A stretch of DNA of 64,000 nt, from NCBI GenBank assembly GCA_903813345.2, contig CAIIXF020000001.1:54455885-54519884 (forward strand), given 5' to 3'. The notes below the pieces were generated by a model. It was not told the origin of the DNA. It searched no databases and worked only from the letters and a program-made list of their open reading frames with translations. Positions 44,047-57,098 of the stretch are shown here, piece after piece. Source of the DNA: Owenia fusiformis (taxonomy: Eukaryota > Annelida > Polychaeta > Sabellida > Oweniidae). Numbering within the stretch: the stretch's first letter is position 1; every line of letters begins with the position of its first letter. The position numbers were made by a program, and so were the translations under genes.

Positions 44047-44950
44047 CACGTCGCACGAAACTGGGGACAATTAGCGTAACATTATGGCGTCAAAAAAACA
44101 AAACAAAACAATGAGCAGTATAGGGCGCAAACAGCCTTACAACGTCAAAAACGACAAGCGTCACATTTTTTACAAGTTTAGTCAACCTAAAAATAAAATA
44201 CTTTATCCTTATCTAATCATTACAAAATTTACAGGGTAGCAAGATCTCGAGGACAATATTTCTAAAATGTTTTTGAATTTTGAAAAACGGTCGAGAAATT
44301 CACTTGGGGCGTTAGTAAAAATTGATATGTATGGAATTTGTGGTAAAAAATCGATGCGTCACATTTTTTCAAGTCTCGAAAACCAGCTCTTATTTTGATA
44401 TTATTTGCAAAATAAACAAACCGGTTAATGTTTTGTAAATTTCGCCATGACTATATTGTGCAGTTAAATTTTCTTTCAAATCAGACCTAAATTAGAAGGT
44501 TAAATGAAGGTAAACTTATTGCTCGTCCCATTCGCCTTCAAAACCTTACACAATTTTGAAAATTTTAAAAGCGTTCGTATAAGATGATTTGAAATGTAGC
44601 CGTTAAGCAATTGTGACGTCATAAATGCAAATGTTCCATTGAATAAATTGTGAAATTTAAGTGGGATTTTGATCATTATTTCAAAAGTTATCTCAATTTC
44701 AACGAGCCCTGTAAGCGTAAAGTGTTACGTCTTACAGCGTATTTGACAATGTCGGAGTATATTTAACTTTAAAAATGTGTTGGATCCCATTGGAAGTTTG
44801 AAGGAAAAATAATTTCATTGAAATGCGAATAAAAAATACTTCAAAATGATATGTAAAACACATAGTTGGCTTTTTAAATAAGGCAGAGATTAACGTTCAA
44901 AGCTGAGATAAGCCCGCATTTCCCGAATTGTCCCCAGGTCCGTGCACGTC
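44047..44950. mobile_element. ~900-bp element with CTGGGGACAATT inverted ends
   Basis: cacgtcgcacgaaactgggg acaatt at the left pairs with the inverse of gaattgtccccaggtccgtg cacgt at the right, with a few mismatches. The interior is AT-rich and non-coding. It lies within the 42086-47295 inverted region. Confidence 0.6.
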
Positions 44951-46704
44951 ATAAGAACATTTTTACTCTCTTTAATTTTTTATACTTAGGTAGGGTCTTG
45001 GACTTCCATTTGACCATGATGAAATTCACGTTTCCCCTTCAATAACATGGAATAAATATTTTAACACAGAAACGAATGGATCAGCCAATAGCGTGAGTTT
45101 CAGCAAACCATACACCCATATCTATATGCTTTTCAAGAGAAGAAAATGGGGATCTCGCAAAATGTATGTCCAAACTGATTCAGTCAATTAAATGGTCACT
45201 GTGTGTGTGTTCATTTTGTTTTTCTGCCTAGATTTGAATACATTACCATTAAATGATATATACACTGAACCTCTAGAACCTGCTAAGTGAAACACCTCTT
45301 GAAGCGTAACACCTTACAAGTGGAACCGTTTTTTTAGTTCCATTTTAGTCCATTTATTTTACGCCTCTGATCCCAAAGTATGAGAACTATACACCTTGGC
45401 ATCCAAGATGATTGTCGAATTGTAATGTAATTGTAATTGTAATAAAATATAAAATCTGAATTGTACATTATCTATTTCATTGGGGAGTTAAATCATTCTT
45501 TTGCAGCAAGGTATCAATAAGTAATGTAATGACGTAATAACCTTCAGTAGATGCCAGTAGTCAGTTCCCAGTTTCACCACGAGGTGGCTAACTTGGGTCA
45601 TATATAAATGACAGGTATAAGGGAAAACTCCTCTTAGGTATTCAATATTCAGTAGATTTATTGATCAATTTTCAACTAAGGTCTATAAGTGATTAGCTTG
45701 AGAATTTTAGAATTGTATGTAATCGAATGCAAAATAAACGACCAGTGAGCGTTTTTAGAGAAACTCTACAAAATGTGAAATAAATACCATGCTATTATCT
45801 CTAATGACAGAGTTATGTGGATCGATGGGACCGAGTAAAAATTCCAGTTTAGGCTTTGCTCAGAGGGGTATCATCTCAGATTAACTGGTGGACACTATTG
45901 GAGAATGAGAATCTATTGTAATTTCAGAATCATTTATTGTCATTTCATTACTAATTGATATTCTCGTTCTATTGCAATTTCATTGGTAATTTTATTTGAT
46001 TTTGTAGCAGTTGTTGAATCAGAGATTCTGGATGATTTCATTCGATTATTGTCAATCACTGAAATTGTCATGAATTCATCACTTTCTACAAGTATGTGTT
46101 TATTTATTGATTTCACTTCATTTGGTATTATTCCAGAGAAATTTCTTGTTATTATTCTAGATTTGCCTCTATTTTCAGTAATCTTTCTCATCTTCATCTC
46201 TTCTTCTTCATTATGTTCTACAAGGTGGTTTATAATGATTTAAAATTTAGGAGTTCGTAATGAAGGACAGTAAAATCATGTAAACCCAACCACTCTGAAA
46301 TGCAAAGAACATATCATTAGAATCCACATGGTAAAATCACCCACTTGGCTGATCATAAATTGTTTTCATAACATCCTTCTTACTCGATACTGAAGGGGAG
46401 TTGGAACGTCTGATATGCATGTAATGTTAAGTATCATGTATATTAACCATAAGCATGTTGGTTTTGTGGTTTTGGTAATCTAAAAACAGAAAATTTGGTG
46501 AAATATACATTTTCATTCGGCGGGTTTTTTGATTTTGCTTCATTTATTAACTCAGTTCAGGTATTTCGGTTGAACCAATCACCGAATCCTGTTACCAAAT
46601 GAATCTTGAGTCTCTTATACAGCATATGGAATACCATCTGTAGGTAAAATGTCATTAAGGTGGTAAAGAAAAGAGAAACAAACATACCTTTCCTCCGACA
46701 TTTC
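44951..46704. other. Interior of the inverted region, no gene
   Basis: 45270-45345 carries another CTGCTAAGTG...ACACCTC pogo-like end. 45551 starts a diverged copy of the 16436-16830 MITE end in opposite orientation (ccagtttcaccacgaggtgg). ORFs around 45940-46243 overlap on both strands and are low-complexity, so no gene is called. Confidence 0.45.
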
Positions 46705-47295
46705 GAATTTTGCGCATCTTGTCGAGTCTTTGATCACGCACTTTTAATAGTAGGCGATCACTGTACATACAGTGAGGTGACACACTGTTATGGGAACTGG
46801 TCATATCAGATGTTCCCACGCTTTTCGTCCAGAAGAGGTCACTTCCCAGGATTATAGATGAACCCTTGGCCAATCAATGATATAGTTTACATAAGAGAAG
46901 TATGACTGTATGAATTCTGGGATATTCCTGTTTTGTTGAGACAGGTGAGAATAAAATTAACCCTTTGCAAATTTGATCAATACTGCCTCCAACCATCCAA
47001 TACTTGGCTCAGTTAAAATAGTTGATTTATATTTGAATTCGATAATAACATTTAAAAATTAAATGTGTAGTAGTAATACTTTAGTACCTCTTATTCATTA
47101 ATGTATAATATTACAACATACATAATGATGTAGGCAATTTGTTTCATAAAAATCTAAAAGTAAAATTCATAATTTAAATTTACCCTCTGGGAGCCCCAAA
47201 ATTTTAGAAAATGCATTTTCTTGGTGATGTATTTTCTAAACTACCCAACGAGTGCTGAATTTCACCATATTGAATGGCCTATCATTATTTATTCC

Positions 47296-48530
47296 GATTC
47301 AAACATAAAAATTAGTAAAATTCGTGTCTGTGGAACGGGCATGAAGGAAGAATACGCATGCTGTCAAGATTCTGAAGTCGGCCGGAAAATTTTTAGAATT
47401 TGTTTGGGCTGTTCTATTTTACTCCCCGTTTTAGATTTTATACGGTGTATGCAAACAAATAGTTAAATAGTTACAGTAGTTACGGAGGGAGTAAAAAAGA
47501 ACAGCTATCCCCGGACAGAGCCCCAGATGTGCAGCTGAGATGTGACGTCACTCAAAACAATGCAAATTGCAGATTGAATAGAGCATGGTCGTGCATCTAT
47601 GGAGAATTAGAGAACGTTCTATATTGGCTATGCTGCATTCTGATTGGTTGAGAAATTCGAATAGAGCACGGTCATGTTTGAATTACTAATTTGACCTCAA
47701 ATGGAGGGGGTATTTACCCGAGTTGATCTCCCGAGCCTCTCTCTTCGCTTTCAATGATGCCTTTGTCTTATATTAAATCTCCAAAAGACACAGTCGATTA
47801 TAGATAGCATTACCCCTCATTGTTCTAGACATTGCATCTCGATAGTTAAATGAATCATATGTTTTACAAACAACATCTCATTCCAAGTTTGGGATTTGAA
47901 ACAATATAATGACATTGATTCCGCTAATGGAGTTATTGTTTCACCTAGAATACTGTAAAGCAATACTCCAATTGTTCAACAACTGCTAAAAGCATATCTT
48001 CAATAGATTTACGATCGAAGAATAAGCAATAAAAAAGTTTGTACTACTTGTAATACAAACTACTAGTAGCCCGGAGAGGATTGTCCAAGGGTCGTTTTTT
48101 TCCTAAATTATTACTTTAAATTATATTCAAACATTATCGGAAACCAATTATATAGCATGAGTTACGCAAATACACAAAATCATTATTTTGCTTCATATTT
48201 GTTTTTAAATAGCAGCATGTTTAGTGAATTTGAATTAGTCGAAAGTTTAAGGCCTATGAAGTAATGTAGACTCTTTTAAAACCTTTTGTTCAAAATTGAC
48301 TTGTATGTTTACTTGAAAAAGTTCATACATTGTATGTACAGTACATGATTTGCAAAGTTGTGTCGAAGAGGATAAACTTATTAAAAAATGTAACACTTGA
48401 ACAATTCTGTCCGGCCTACTATATATCAGAAACTGCGATCTCTATTGGATATTCTGTGATTCAACGACGACATACACTCATAATTGATTTTAATAAATGG
48501 AAAGATTGTAAAGATTTTGCAGGGGTGGAT
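47296..48530. other. No recognised gene
   Basis: 47570-47690 contains two similar tracts, ttgaatagagcatggtcgtg and ttcgaatagagcacggtcat, a ~20-bp direct repeat. Nothing else is recognised. Confidence 0.4.
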
Positions 48531-48805
48531 CTAGGAACCAACAAGGGGTGGGGGCGAACTTCTTGTCTGAAAAAGACTTTTAGGCCCCTAAAACCCAAAA
48601 GTGTGCCCAAATTTTGAAATTGTGAGGCCTATTTTCTTCAACATTTGGCTTAAAATTAAAAAATAATACCTTAGAAGGCCCATTTATAACCAATAAGGCC
48701 AACTTTTTGGGGCCTGAAGGCTTTTTTTTACTCAAAATCTTTTTTGGGCCCATTTTTTCTGGGCCCACCCAAGGGGGGAGGTTGCCCCCCAGATCCGTCA
48801 GTATT
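48530..48805. repeat. GGGCCC-type dispersed repeat, second copy
   Basis: It starts near gtggatctaggaaccaacaa and ends ccccccagatccgtcag, ends that are inverted to each other. Inside are ggcccctaaaaccc, gaggcctatt and aaggcccatttataacc, as at 781-866. It is a hairpin-prone, G/C-homopolymer-rich repeat and a probable cause of assembly gaps. Confidence 0.6.
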
Positions 48806-51178
48806 GTGGTAGAGTGTTGCTTTGCTTTAATTGAATTAAGATGATCTGTCACCAGTAAAAAAATCTTAAAAACTCAATAGATACTTTTCATTTCCATTAC
48901 TGTGTGACCAACACATACGCATGGAAATAATAAATACCAAGTTAAGAAAGAGCGTAAAACCATCAAGGATTAGACTGTACAGTGGAAATAATCGTTTAAA
49001 AGAAACTTTCGACTAATGATGTACATGTAACTCACGATGTAAATGTATGTGCTTACAGGCCCATAGCCAGCTTTTGCCAAGGGGGATTCCCATTTTTAAA
49101 AATGACCAAAATGACTTAAAAAGTGCTCAGAATGGTGAAAACAGCATGATTTTGAAAAAAGTAATGGCCGGGGGGGGGGCTTGGATGGAATTATAAATAC
49201 GGATCGATTAGCATGCCATCTTTATTTAAAAATCATTTCAATCGCACTTTGCCTATGATTTGACCATTTTGAAAAGATGATAACTCTTGTCCATGCATTT
49301 GAGAGTGCTATTAAAATTCAAAAACATATCGCATAATAGAAAAATTTCGTTAGTTTTAATTCCACTTATACTGATTTGTTTAACTATGTTATAAGAATTT
49401 TTACCTTTGTTCAACATCGTACAATATGGGCTTTATCACTTTTGAATTGATCTCCAGGGGGTCTATTGAAAATTGATGAATTAACAGGGAGCTCAATGCA
49501 AAGGTGCAACATTTTCGAGGCCTGCTATTTTAAAACTGTCGCCACTTTTAAACTCCACTTATATACTCGTTAGATATCAAAATATATGTATTGATTATAC
49601 TTATGTCAAAAAGATGGTGATTTATTTATAGCAAGTGCAATTGGACACCTAACTATAGATCATAAGAGTTGATTTTTATATGTTTATAATTCCTGTATAA
49701 CGTATAACTTATGAAGCGTTTGATTACGTCATCATTAGGGTGATGTTCTCATAAATTGTCGGTATACGGTTTTTTATCAATGAGATGTACCTTATGGTAC
49801 AATTTTTATTAAAACTCTCGAATTGAAGCTCTAAAAGGGGTTCCATGTGAATTTCTTAATATGATGATTTGAAATTGCGAAGAAAGCATATCAAACATAA
49901 AGCAGGCAGTGTCACATTTGGTCTACATCGATCATGCAGTTAGCAAATTATATCCATAGGGTATAATTATGCTGTTGTTTGCTGTCAATCTATTTTCTAT
50001 TATGATCCTTAAAAGCATCCTTGCTGCATGGACATCAGGTGTATTTACAATAAAACACATTCAAACAAAATGGTTTATCTTAAATTGCAACTCGAAAGGT
50101 GCATTTGTATATGTGTATATTAGAATTAAAGCAAGAAGGCAATATCTTAAATAACTTAAAAAATTAACAACCATGAGCATTTTTATCTGATTTAGTCTCC
50201 ATTTCAGAATATTTACTAATTGCAGATCCGGAATCTAACAAAGTGGAGAGGCCACATTTCAAATTAAAAAAAATCCATTATACCCCATTCTGGCCCGGCG
50301 TGTTTACGGCAAGTTCTGAGGTACCCTTTGTATTCGTTTGATTTGACTTCTACGATAGTTTCGTTTCAACTAAACTCTGCGCTCAGAGCAGGTCTAGGGG
50401 GGATACAAAATGCAATTAGCTAAAGAGAATTGTTTGATAGACACCTAATATTCATCATGTAATTAAAAGTTCAAACAGTACCAGCCATCTAAAGAAATGA
50501 TGTCACGAGTTTTTTATGAATAGTCCGATTAAAAAAATTAAAGCGTTTGGCAGTATAATTTCTATCAGTATTCACAATCGAATGTCTTTAGATTGGGATT
50601 TAAATTAGGAAACAACACGATACAATGAACTGTAGTTTACCTAAACAATGTATAGCCGTGACAAAGAAGAGTATTTTCCTTTTCTATTGTCTTTTAAGAA
50701 TGGACACTTGCCAAGCTATCCTAAACAGTGTTAAGTTGTACAAAAGTACTTAATGTTTACACCTGGGCTGCCATATTCAGTGCACTTAAGTTAAACTTAA
50801 GTTAATCATACCATATTTACTCATTAGTTGACACAAAAGAGATCAAATTTTACACTGTGCCTGGACTGGAAAAAAATAATAGCATCGGGGGTGTCGCCCA
50901 CTGTCAATAATTTCTCCTAATCACTAGACTCATAAATTCCCTGTCTGAAATAACACATGTGTATGGACATTTAATATCTCTGTTTTAGCACTAATAAACC
51001 ACGGCTCAAAACAAGTAGGTATGAGGTGAGGGATAACATAAGGTGAATGACGTATCATGGATTGTTATATGACCACCACGCCCATTAAAAGGATCGTGTT
51101 TTCCAGTTGAGTAATTAAGTGGTCAAACAACAGTCAACAACAGGGAGTCTAAAGTCTGCAGGTTAGAAAGCAGTCACG
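48806..51178. other. Upstream region of GPCR 3, no gene
   Basis: 49065-49190 holds another homopolymer-rich fragment (ccagcttttgccaaggggga, ggccgggggggggg). The rest is AT-rich with no supported feature. The GPCR 3 promoter should lie in the last few hundred bases, but no core element is clear. Confidence 0.4.
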
Positions 51179-52537
51179 ATGATGGCCAACTGCACGCTTT
51201 TCAATAATTCCAGTGGTGATGAAAAATGTGAAAATATCACTCAAATGCAAAGAGCAATTGAAATGACGGAAAACAAGAGTGCACTAGCACAAATTCTGCA
51301 AATGATTGTAGCAGTCATAATACTTGGTGTGAATATTTTGGTTGTAATGGCAATTAAGCGCTATAAAAAATTACAGACAGTTTCGAATATATTTCGTGGA
51401 TACCTAGCGACGAATGACTCAATGTTTGGGGCAATGTTGTTTGTAAGACAAATATTTGAGCTATCTGAAACATTAAATCAGACAATACCCTGTGTAATTT
51501 TTAATATTGTCATAATAGCATCAGGAGGCGTAACGATGACGGGAGTTCTGTTGCTTTGGATTGAAATGTTTTTAGCAACAAAGCGAAGAAGTGTTAGTGG
51601 GGCATTTGGTAAGAAGACTGCTTATATTCTCATATTAGGGACTGTGACAATATGGCTGGTATACACCAGCAGCTTTCTTTTGTTTCACAGAACCAGGCGT
51701 ACAGACAAAGGTTGTCACTTAAGCAACGGTCTTATTCATGAGTACCATTTTGTTGGTTTATGCATTATCATGTTTCTGCACTTAATAGTTCTCCTCGTCC
51801 TACAATGTTTAACATTCTGGAACCTTCACAAACACGTGGCACATCTTAAAGCACATGGGATTGCACCACAAAATCCCAACAATAGGAAACCAACAACAAA
51901 TATAAGACATATAAAAGTATCACCGATCAACAATGATCTTAACATGAAGACTCACAATCCTTTAACCATAGAGATGAACTCTCCTGGATACTACAGACAG
52001 GCGTCTCAATTGCCCAATCCAGCTCCTGAATGTTCGCGTTCAACCAACGAATTCTGCGGTCAACCTCCTCAACTGGCTGATCCAATTCCTGGATGTTCCA
52101 GTTCGACAAACAATTTCTCCAGTCAAACTCCCAAGTTGCCCGATCCAACTCCCGGATGTTCCAGTTCCGAAATATACGGTCAAAAGAAACATTTAAGAAT
52201 GGAAACTCAAACAAGATCATTTCGGAATATTGCACAGAATAATGTGAATTCGAACAGGCTTTATTATCAATGGTCACGCCGAATGTCAAAACTTGCTAAG
52301 CTTATGAGCTTCATACTTATATCTTTTGTTATTTGCTATGCTCCATTTTTTATTTGTTTATTTATACATTCAATCTATCCTGGGAAAATTATAAGTGTAT
52401 CTGTAAGTTCCATTACAGCTATACTGCTCATGTGTAATTCATTTACGAATTTTATTGTGTATCTTGCTAGGAGCGAGGATTACAGGAAAGCTTTCAAACA
52501 CATACTTAGATGTAAGAAGGGTCCTGTTCCCGTGTGA
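51179..52537 (+). CDS. GPCR 3, atypical class A receptor, 452 aa
   Basis: Single exon. The N-terminus (about 35 residues) has N-glycosylation sites N4, N10 and N19. Seven hydrophobic segments are visible: TM1 around G50-V-N52, TM2 with YLATND (D80), C105 and C179 for the TM3-ECL2 disulfide, TM4 with W159, TM5 around 190-214, TM6 with CYAP (386-389) and TM7 with SFTNFIVYLA (421-430). At the DRY position it reads E129-M130-F131, so the conserved arginine is lost, and at NPxxY it reads NFIVY, so the proline is lost. ICL3 is long (about 150 residues) and contains three 21-residue repeats (277-339). The C-tail is short and basic with Cys445. The G-protein activation switch is altered, so it may signal differently or act as a partner; the ligand is unknown. 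Confidence 0.88.
   Translation: MMANCTLFNNSSGDEKCENITQMQRAIEMTENKSALAQILQMIVAVIILGVNILVVMAIKRYKKLQTVSNIFRGYLATNDSMFGAMLFVRQIFELSETLNQTIPCVIFNIVIIASGGVTMTGVLLLWIEMFLATKRRSVSGAFGKKTAYILILGTVTIWLVYTSSFLLFHRTRRTDKGCHLSNGLIHEYHFVGLCIIMFLHLIVLLVLQCLTFWNLHKHVAHLKAHGIAPQNPNNRKPTTNIRHIKVSPINNDLNMKTHNPLTIEMNSPGYYRQASQLPNPAPECSRSTNEFCGQPPQLADPIPGCSSSTNNFSSQTPKLPDPTPGCSSSEIYGQKKHLRMETQTRSFRNIAQNNVNSNRLYYQWSRRMSKLAKLMSFILISFVICYAPFFICLFIHSIYPGKIISVSVSSITAILLMCNSFTNFIVYLARSEDYRKAFKHILRCKKGPVPV
52007..52195 (+). repeat. Three 63-bp in-frame repeats in GPCR 3 ICL3
   Basis: Unit starts are at 52007, 52070 and 52133, each 63 bp (21 codons). The units read QLPNPAPECSRSTNEFCG, QLADPIPGCSSSTNNFSS and KLPDPTPGCSSSEIYG. 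They are Pro/Ser/Cys-rich and predicted to be disordered. The DNA repeats are less than identical, so this is not an assembly artefact. Confidence 0.9.
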
Positions 52538-55500
52538 ATATAATATGTAAGCACAATGACTATGGTGCATGCATAACGTACAATATCGTCATAGTACATG
52601 TTTGTTCTTACATCACAGTCACATCAGAACACATGACAACGGCGACGTCGGATTCTGCTACGGTTATGTTTTACCGCTGCATCGGCAAATGTGGCGCTAA
52701 TTCCGTGAAAGTATCATGCTCAGATTGCACTGCCAGGAAATACGATCCAATGCGAACCTTCGTCCGCCATTTGCGACGACGGAATGTGAACCTCGCCGTT
52801 GTCAGGATGTCATGGAACTGATTAAATCATCAAATGTAAAGTGAAAACATATGCATAGATTTCATTTACTTGTCGCCTTACTCATTCTCGTTAATACAGA
52901 ACTCGATTAAAAACAATTTAAGATGAAAAATTAGCCAGCTTTTCAATGATGTATATAATGTAATATAAACGTTTTATCCAAATACATATTATACATATCC
53001 GTCAATGTAAGTTGCTTCAAATTAAATAATATGGCACAACAGAAATTAAGAGATCGCGTCATTTTTTAAATTGCAGGTCTATAACATTGATTAGTGGGGA
53101 ATGTAGTGGGGAATGTAGATGCGTTGTAGTGCATCGAACATAAAAATTGTCCCGGTTGCTCCGCTATCCGGACAAAAAACTATATTTTGCACATTTCTGC
53201 CATTTTAGCCATCATTCACTTTTGTCCAAGACCATGCAGTTATACTTTTTTTCAGCAAATTTAGCTAACATTAATCTGTCCACCTGTCTGGCAAAATCCA
53301 CTTTGGACCATTTACCTTTAAATCTCTGTTGATAGGATATCCCCGTTTTAAGTTACCTTTGTTGAACATCAATACAGAAAACTCCGCTATGACTCCTCGT
53401 TCAAAAGCTCGCCAATTTAACTTCATCAATTGATAACATATTACGGATCTTTTGGGAGATATTGTGAGTGAGATCATTAGGATTGATAATCGTACAGTCA
53501 TGTTGCTTGTAATTTTGTCACCCCTTATAGATCTGATCCTGGCTTTAAGAAAAACAACTAAAATGTTGACCTTGCAAAGGTCTTACAAAATGTTTCTGGT
53601 TGACTCTTATTCAAAATCTGTATGGCCGATTATCGGTTAGTTTTGAACCAATGGAATTGTCCTACCTTGTGAATTTTAGTTTGCAGCTGAATGAAAAAAG
53701 CTAAAATGTTGACCTTGCAAAGGCCTTACAAAAGATTTCTGGTTGACTCTCATTCTTGCAATTATGCAAAATCTTTTACAGTGTGTGAAAATAATTTAGC
53801 TCACAAATCAATGAATTGATGTACTTCTGTTTGCTGTACAGTATACTATATGGATCCTACCCTCATTAAACGTCCTGTACAAGATACTCTTGCTTAAGTC
53901 GACATCAATTCATTAAATCCTAGGCTGAAATCCTTTGAAAATAATTAGGATGTTAGATCAGATAAAAAAACAAAATGCTATCATGATAAACCATGCGATC
54001 TCATTTCTTTTCAAACCGGAGATGCCATGATCTAATGAGTTAGATTTGGTGATCTAAAAGAGCCCAATATTGAGGATTTTTTTAGATCTGTCCTCAGATA
54101 AATATGACTCATGATAACAGAGTATGTTACAGGTGAAACAGAACGATGCTATGAGTATCAGAATGCAGTTACCATGTTAAACAGTGACAATATAGGTGGT
54201 AGTAACATCACGTGGTTGAATTATAATGAGAAACAGTTATACTGTGTTAAATAGTAATCAGTCAAGCCAAGTAAGTAAGTCAACATTCAAAAATAAAAAT
54301 CTCAAAAATCGTACATCTTTGATTTCCAAAATAATTTGTGAGGTGGTTACTTAGATGATAATACACATTTTAACGCACTAATTTTGAGTACATCTCGAAT
54401 CCATTCTCAACAAGGCGTTCTCGAAATAAGTATTCGAAATGTTTAAGTTGGGGATGATAAAAGTACGTTAAGATATACCGCTCTTTAACAAACTCCATCA
54501 GGAACAAGATATAGAATCAAATGCATATTCTTCCTATTTATTCCCTGACACATGCCAATGAATGTTGCATAAGTAAATATCTTCGTTTTAAAAAAATTTG
54601 AAAACGTTGTTCTCTACAGGTGCCATTTTTATAATTGAAAAACAAAATTGAACAATTTGCATTTCTAAATTGATAAGTTTCTTGGAATACAACTTAACTG
54701 TAAACGATTTAAGTCATTAATAATATTTCCCCTCGTGAACCCATGCTGAATAGACAGTAACTGGGTCAATGTTTTGTGTTCAACCTTGTTTTCATGACTT
54801 TTAAACATGAGTCGACGATTATGAAGGAAATTTCATTTTCAAATGTAAGCGTGTCAACTCCTGTTTTTGCACAATATTTAGCCCTTTATAATGATAGATC
54901 GCCAAAATATGCATTTACCTTTCAATTAGGCGATATGTTTTTCAATTTATAGATGTAAACTATAAACTCAAACAAAAATTCAAACCACCCGCTCTATTAT
55001 TTTGATTACACAAGACGAAATTTCCACTCCCGGGGAGCACTTTGGTATCACTTCGAAGGAGGATTCTTGAAAAATCGTTCGAATTTTCACAAAAGGTTTC
55101 ACGTAATTTTGTTGCTTTGTTTAAGCCTCGACTTATATTATACTCAAATCCGATACCATAATTATGAATCAAAATGAAACATTCAATTCACCAGGTTAAA
55201 TAATAACCCGTTTCGAGAATTGATGATTTGAGTTAATTGTGGATATTTATATAAATGTAAGTTGGCATGTATTCGACAGTTAATGTACACATATGATGTA
55301 TGCATCAGTGTGTGACTTAAATATCAATTCGTGACTATCACATTTGGCTTCCAAAAATTAAGTTGGAAATTACAGTGGTAGGAGATTAACGAAAACGTCA
55401 ATCACATCCAAATATCCGTACGACGTCAAGTATTAACATAACACTTTTCGTGCATCTCGAACATGGCAAGGTTCTGTTATCCAGCAATGTGCATTTCGAA

Positions 55501-57098
55501 AGAAAAGATTCACAAATATCAACAAATTTCATTGAGTAGGATATTACATTCGAAATCACAACTTTCAAATTATTTTTTTTAACCAAGAATTGTAAGAACT
55601 TGAAACATGTTGTGAGTTTTTCAAACGGCATATCCTCATTCACGTTCTTTGACAAGGATGAATCCATTTGAAAACATGTGTTTTCTTGATTATTCTTCAA
55701 AACTGTATCTGCTGGATATACAATAGGCAATCCATAGATTCTGATAAAAATGCGCTCATTTTGTGATTTTTTCACATATCCCTCTCATTTTTTCACAGAA
55801 CTTGAATATTATGTAATTACACATACAATGTTAAACTATTATAGCTATATCTCAAATTATTTTTGAGATAAGGATGCCATGGTAATCTGTACTTCGGGAA
55901 GGTAGGTCAGTTAAATTATAACGTACAAAATATATAAAGTTAATTTAATCATTCCTCGGTACCTATTTCAAGCAGATCAAACGCATATCCAGGTCATTGC
56001 CAACTATCCATTGAACTCCTCCATACCCCTGTTGCCCTTGTTTGCTATTTCCACTGTGGAATAATAGATTTAAGTTCTTTTTCATAAATTGCATCTCAAA
56101 TTATTGTAGTGTTATTCTATGTCCGCAAGCTCTTCTTGAAACTAGATTGGGAATGTTAAAATATTCAACAGTGACTAGCCTTCCTCAAATGGTTAATACT
56201 GATGAAACTTACTTATGCTGCATCTCTTTTCCTCCATTTAAAAGACTATATGTAGGAATATGATTTTCAAAACCTTAATTTTGACCCATCAACAGATAGA
56301 CAAATTGGAATAAATTCTCAGGATTATGAACTTACATCACAAGACATAAGTAGTCAACATATTATAGTTAGGTAATATTTGAAAGTGTGTACCTATGTTT
56401 TTTCTTATGTCACACCACATGTTTAACCCTCAATTGTTTTTGTTTATTACACCCTCTAAAGGTTTTCGGTTTTAAATATGTTATTCAATTACCTTTCATA
56501 TGTACTATTTATATTGGATGCAAAAAATGTGAATAAACCTAATCACTCGGGAACAGGTGCTTTAGCATTGTGTAGCACTTAGCAGTATCTATATATTACA
56601 CTTTATTATATGAATATAAAAATGTGTGATAGATGTTATTTTACATCAATTTGTACCGATAATTACATGCCATTGACATCTGGTTTGTTTTATCTAAAAG
56701 GAAATGAATGAATTGTGTATACGTATAAGATGTGATTTCATGTAGATTGAATAAGTATGTCTGATTCGATTATAGCAAAGAATGTGATCTGGGGTCCAGT
56801 AACACGTACGCTGGTGACATTTTCTATTCAAGTAATGCATGACTAAGTTGCAACTTCAAGTTTCATTCGGTATGCAATTTATGATGAATTATTTGGATTA
56901 AAAATTAAAAAAAAAACGTTTTAACCCTCCCTGCATTTAACTGACCCGATTTCTGTTACTTAACCTAAACATATTACAATAGCTCATATATTATTACCTT
57001 TTCACATATCGTTATGATACAAAATTATAATACTGCATCGGTAAGTATTACTATACCTCATAATATACGTAATTGTATAACTGTACCACATAGTACAC
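52538..57098. other. Long stretch without a supported gene
   Basis: 52635-52815 is relatively CpG-rich, with inverted tgacaacggcgacg and cgccgttgtca. 53558-53626 and 53700-53775 are ~70-bp direct repeats (aaaatgttgaccttgcaaag, ttctggttgactct). A 125-codon - strand ORF at 55398-55775 has no recognisable motif. The remainder is AT-rich and unremarkable. Confidence 0.45.

Larger units (their letters stand above)
42086..47295. mobile_element. 5.2-kb region bounded by nested inverted repeats
   Basis: The outer arms 42086-42260 and 47181-47295 are inverted copies (ggaataaataatgataggcc, attcaatatggtgaaattca, caccaagaaaatgca, ctcccagagggta). The left one carries an extra ~65-bp hairpin (gttggacagaatgttgtaca and its inverse, about 42132-42203). 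The inner arms 43748-43818 and 46705-46774 are also inverted copies (cgcctactattaaaagtgcg, tcgacaagatgcgcaaaatt). No transposase or other gene is found between. It is probably a large foldback with later insertions. Confidence 0.65.

Noticed and set aside
48330-48617. 95-codon ORF
   Set aside because: Its C-terminal half runs into the GGGCCC dispersed repeat; no motif.
52534-52821. 95-codon ORF after GPCR 3
   Set aside because: It overlaps the GPCR stop region and includes a short inverted repeat; no splice or domain evidence for a second gene.
55398-55775. 125-codon - strand ORF
   Set aside because: It is the longest unassigned ORF in the 3' part, but it has no domain or repeat signature and no clear promoter or poly(A) signal; chance in AT-rich DNA cannot be excluded.
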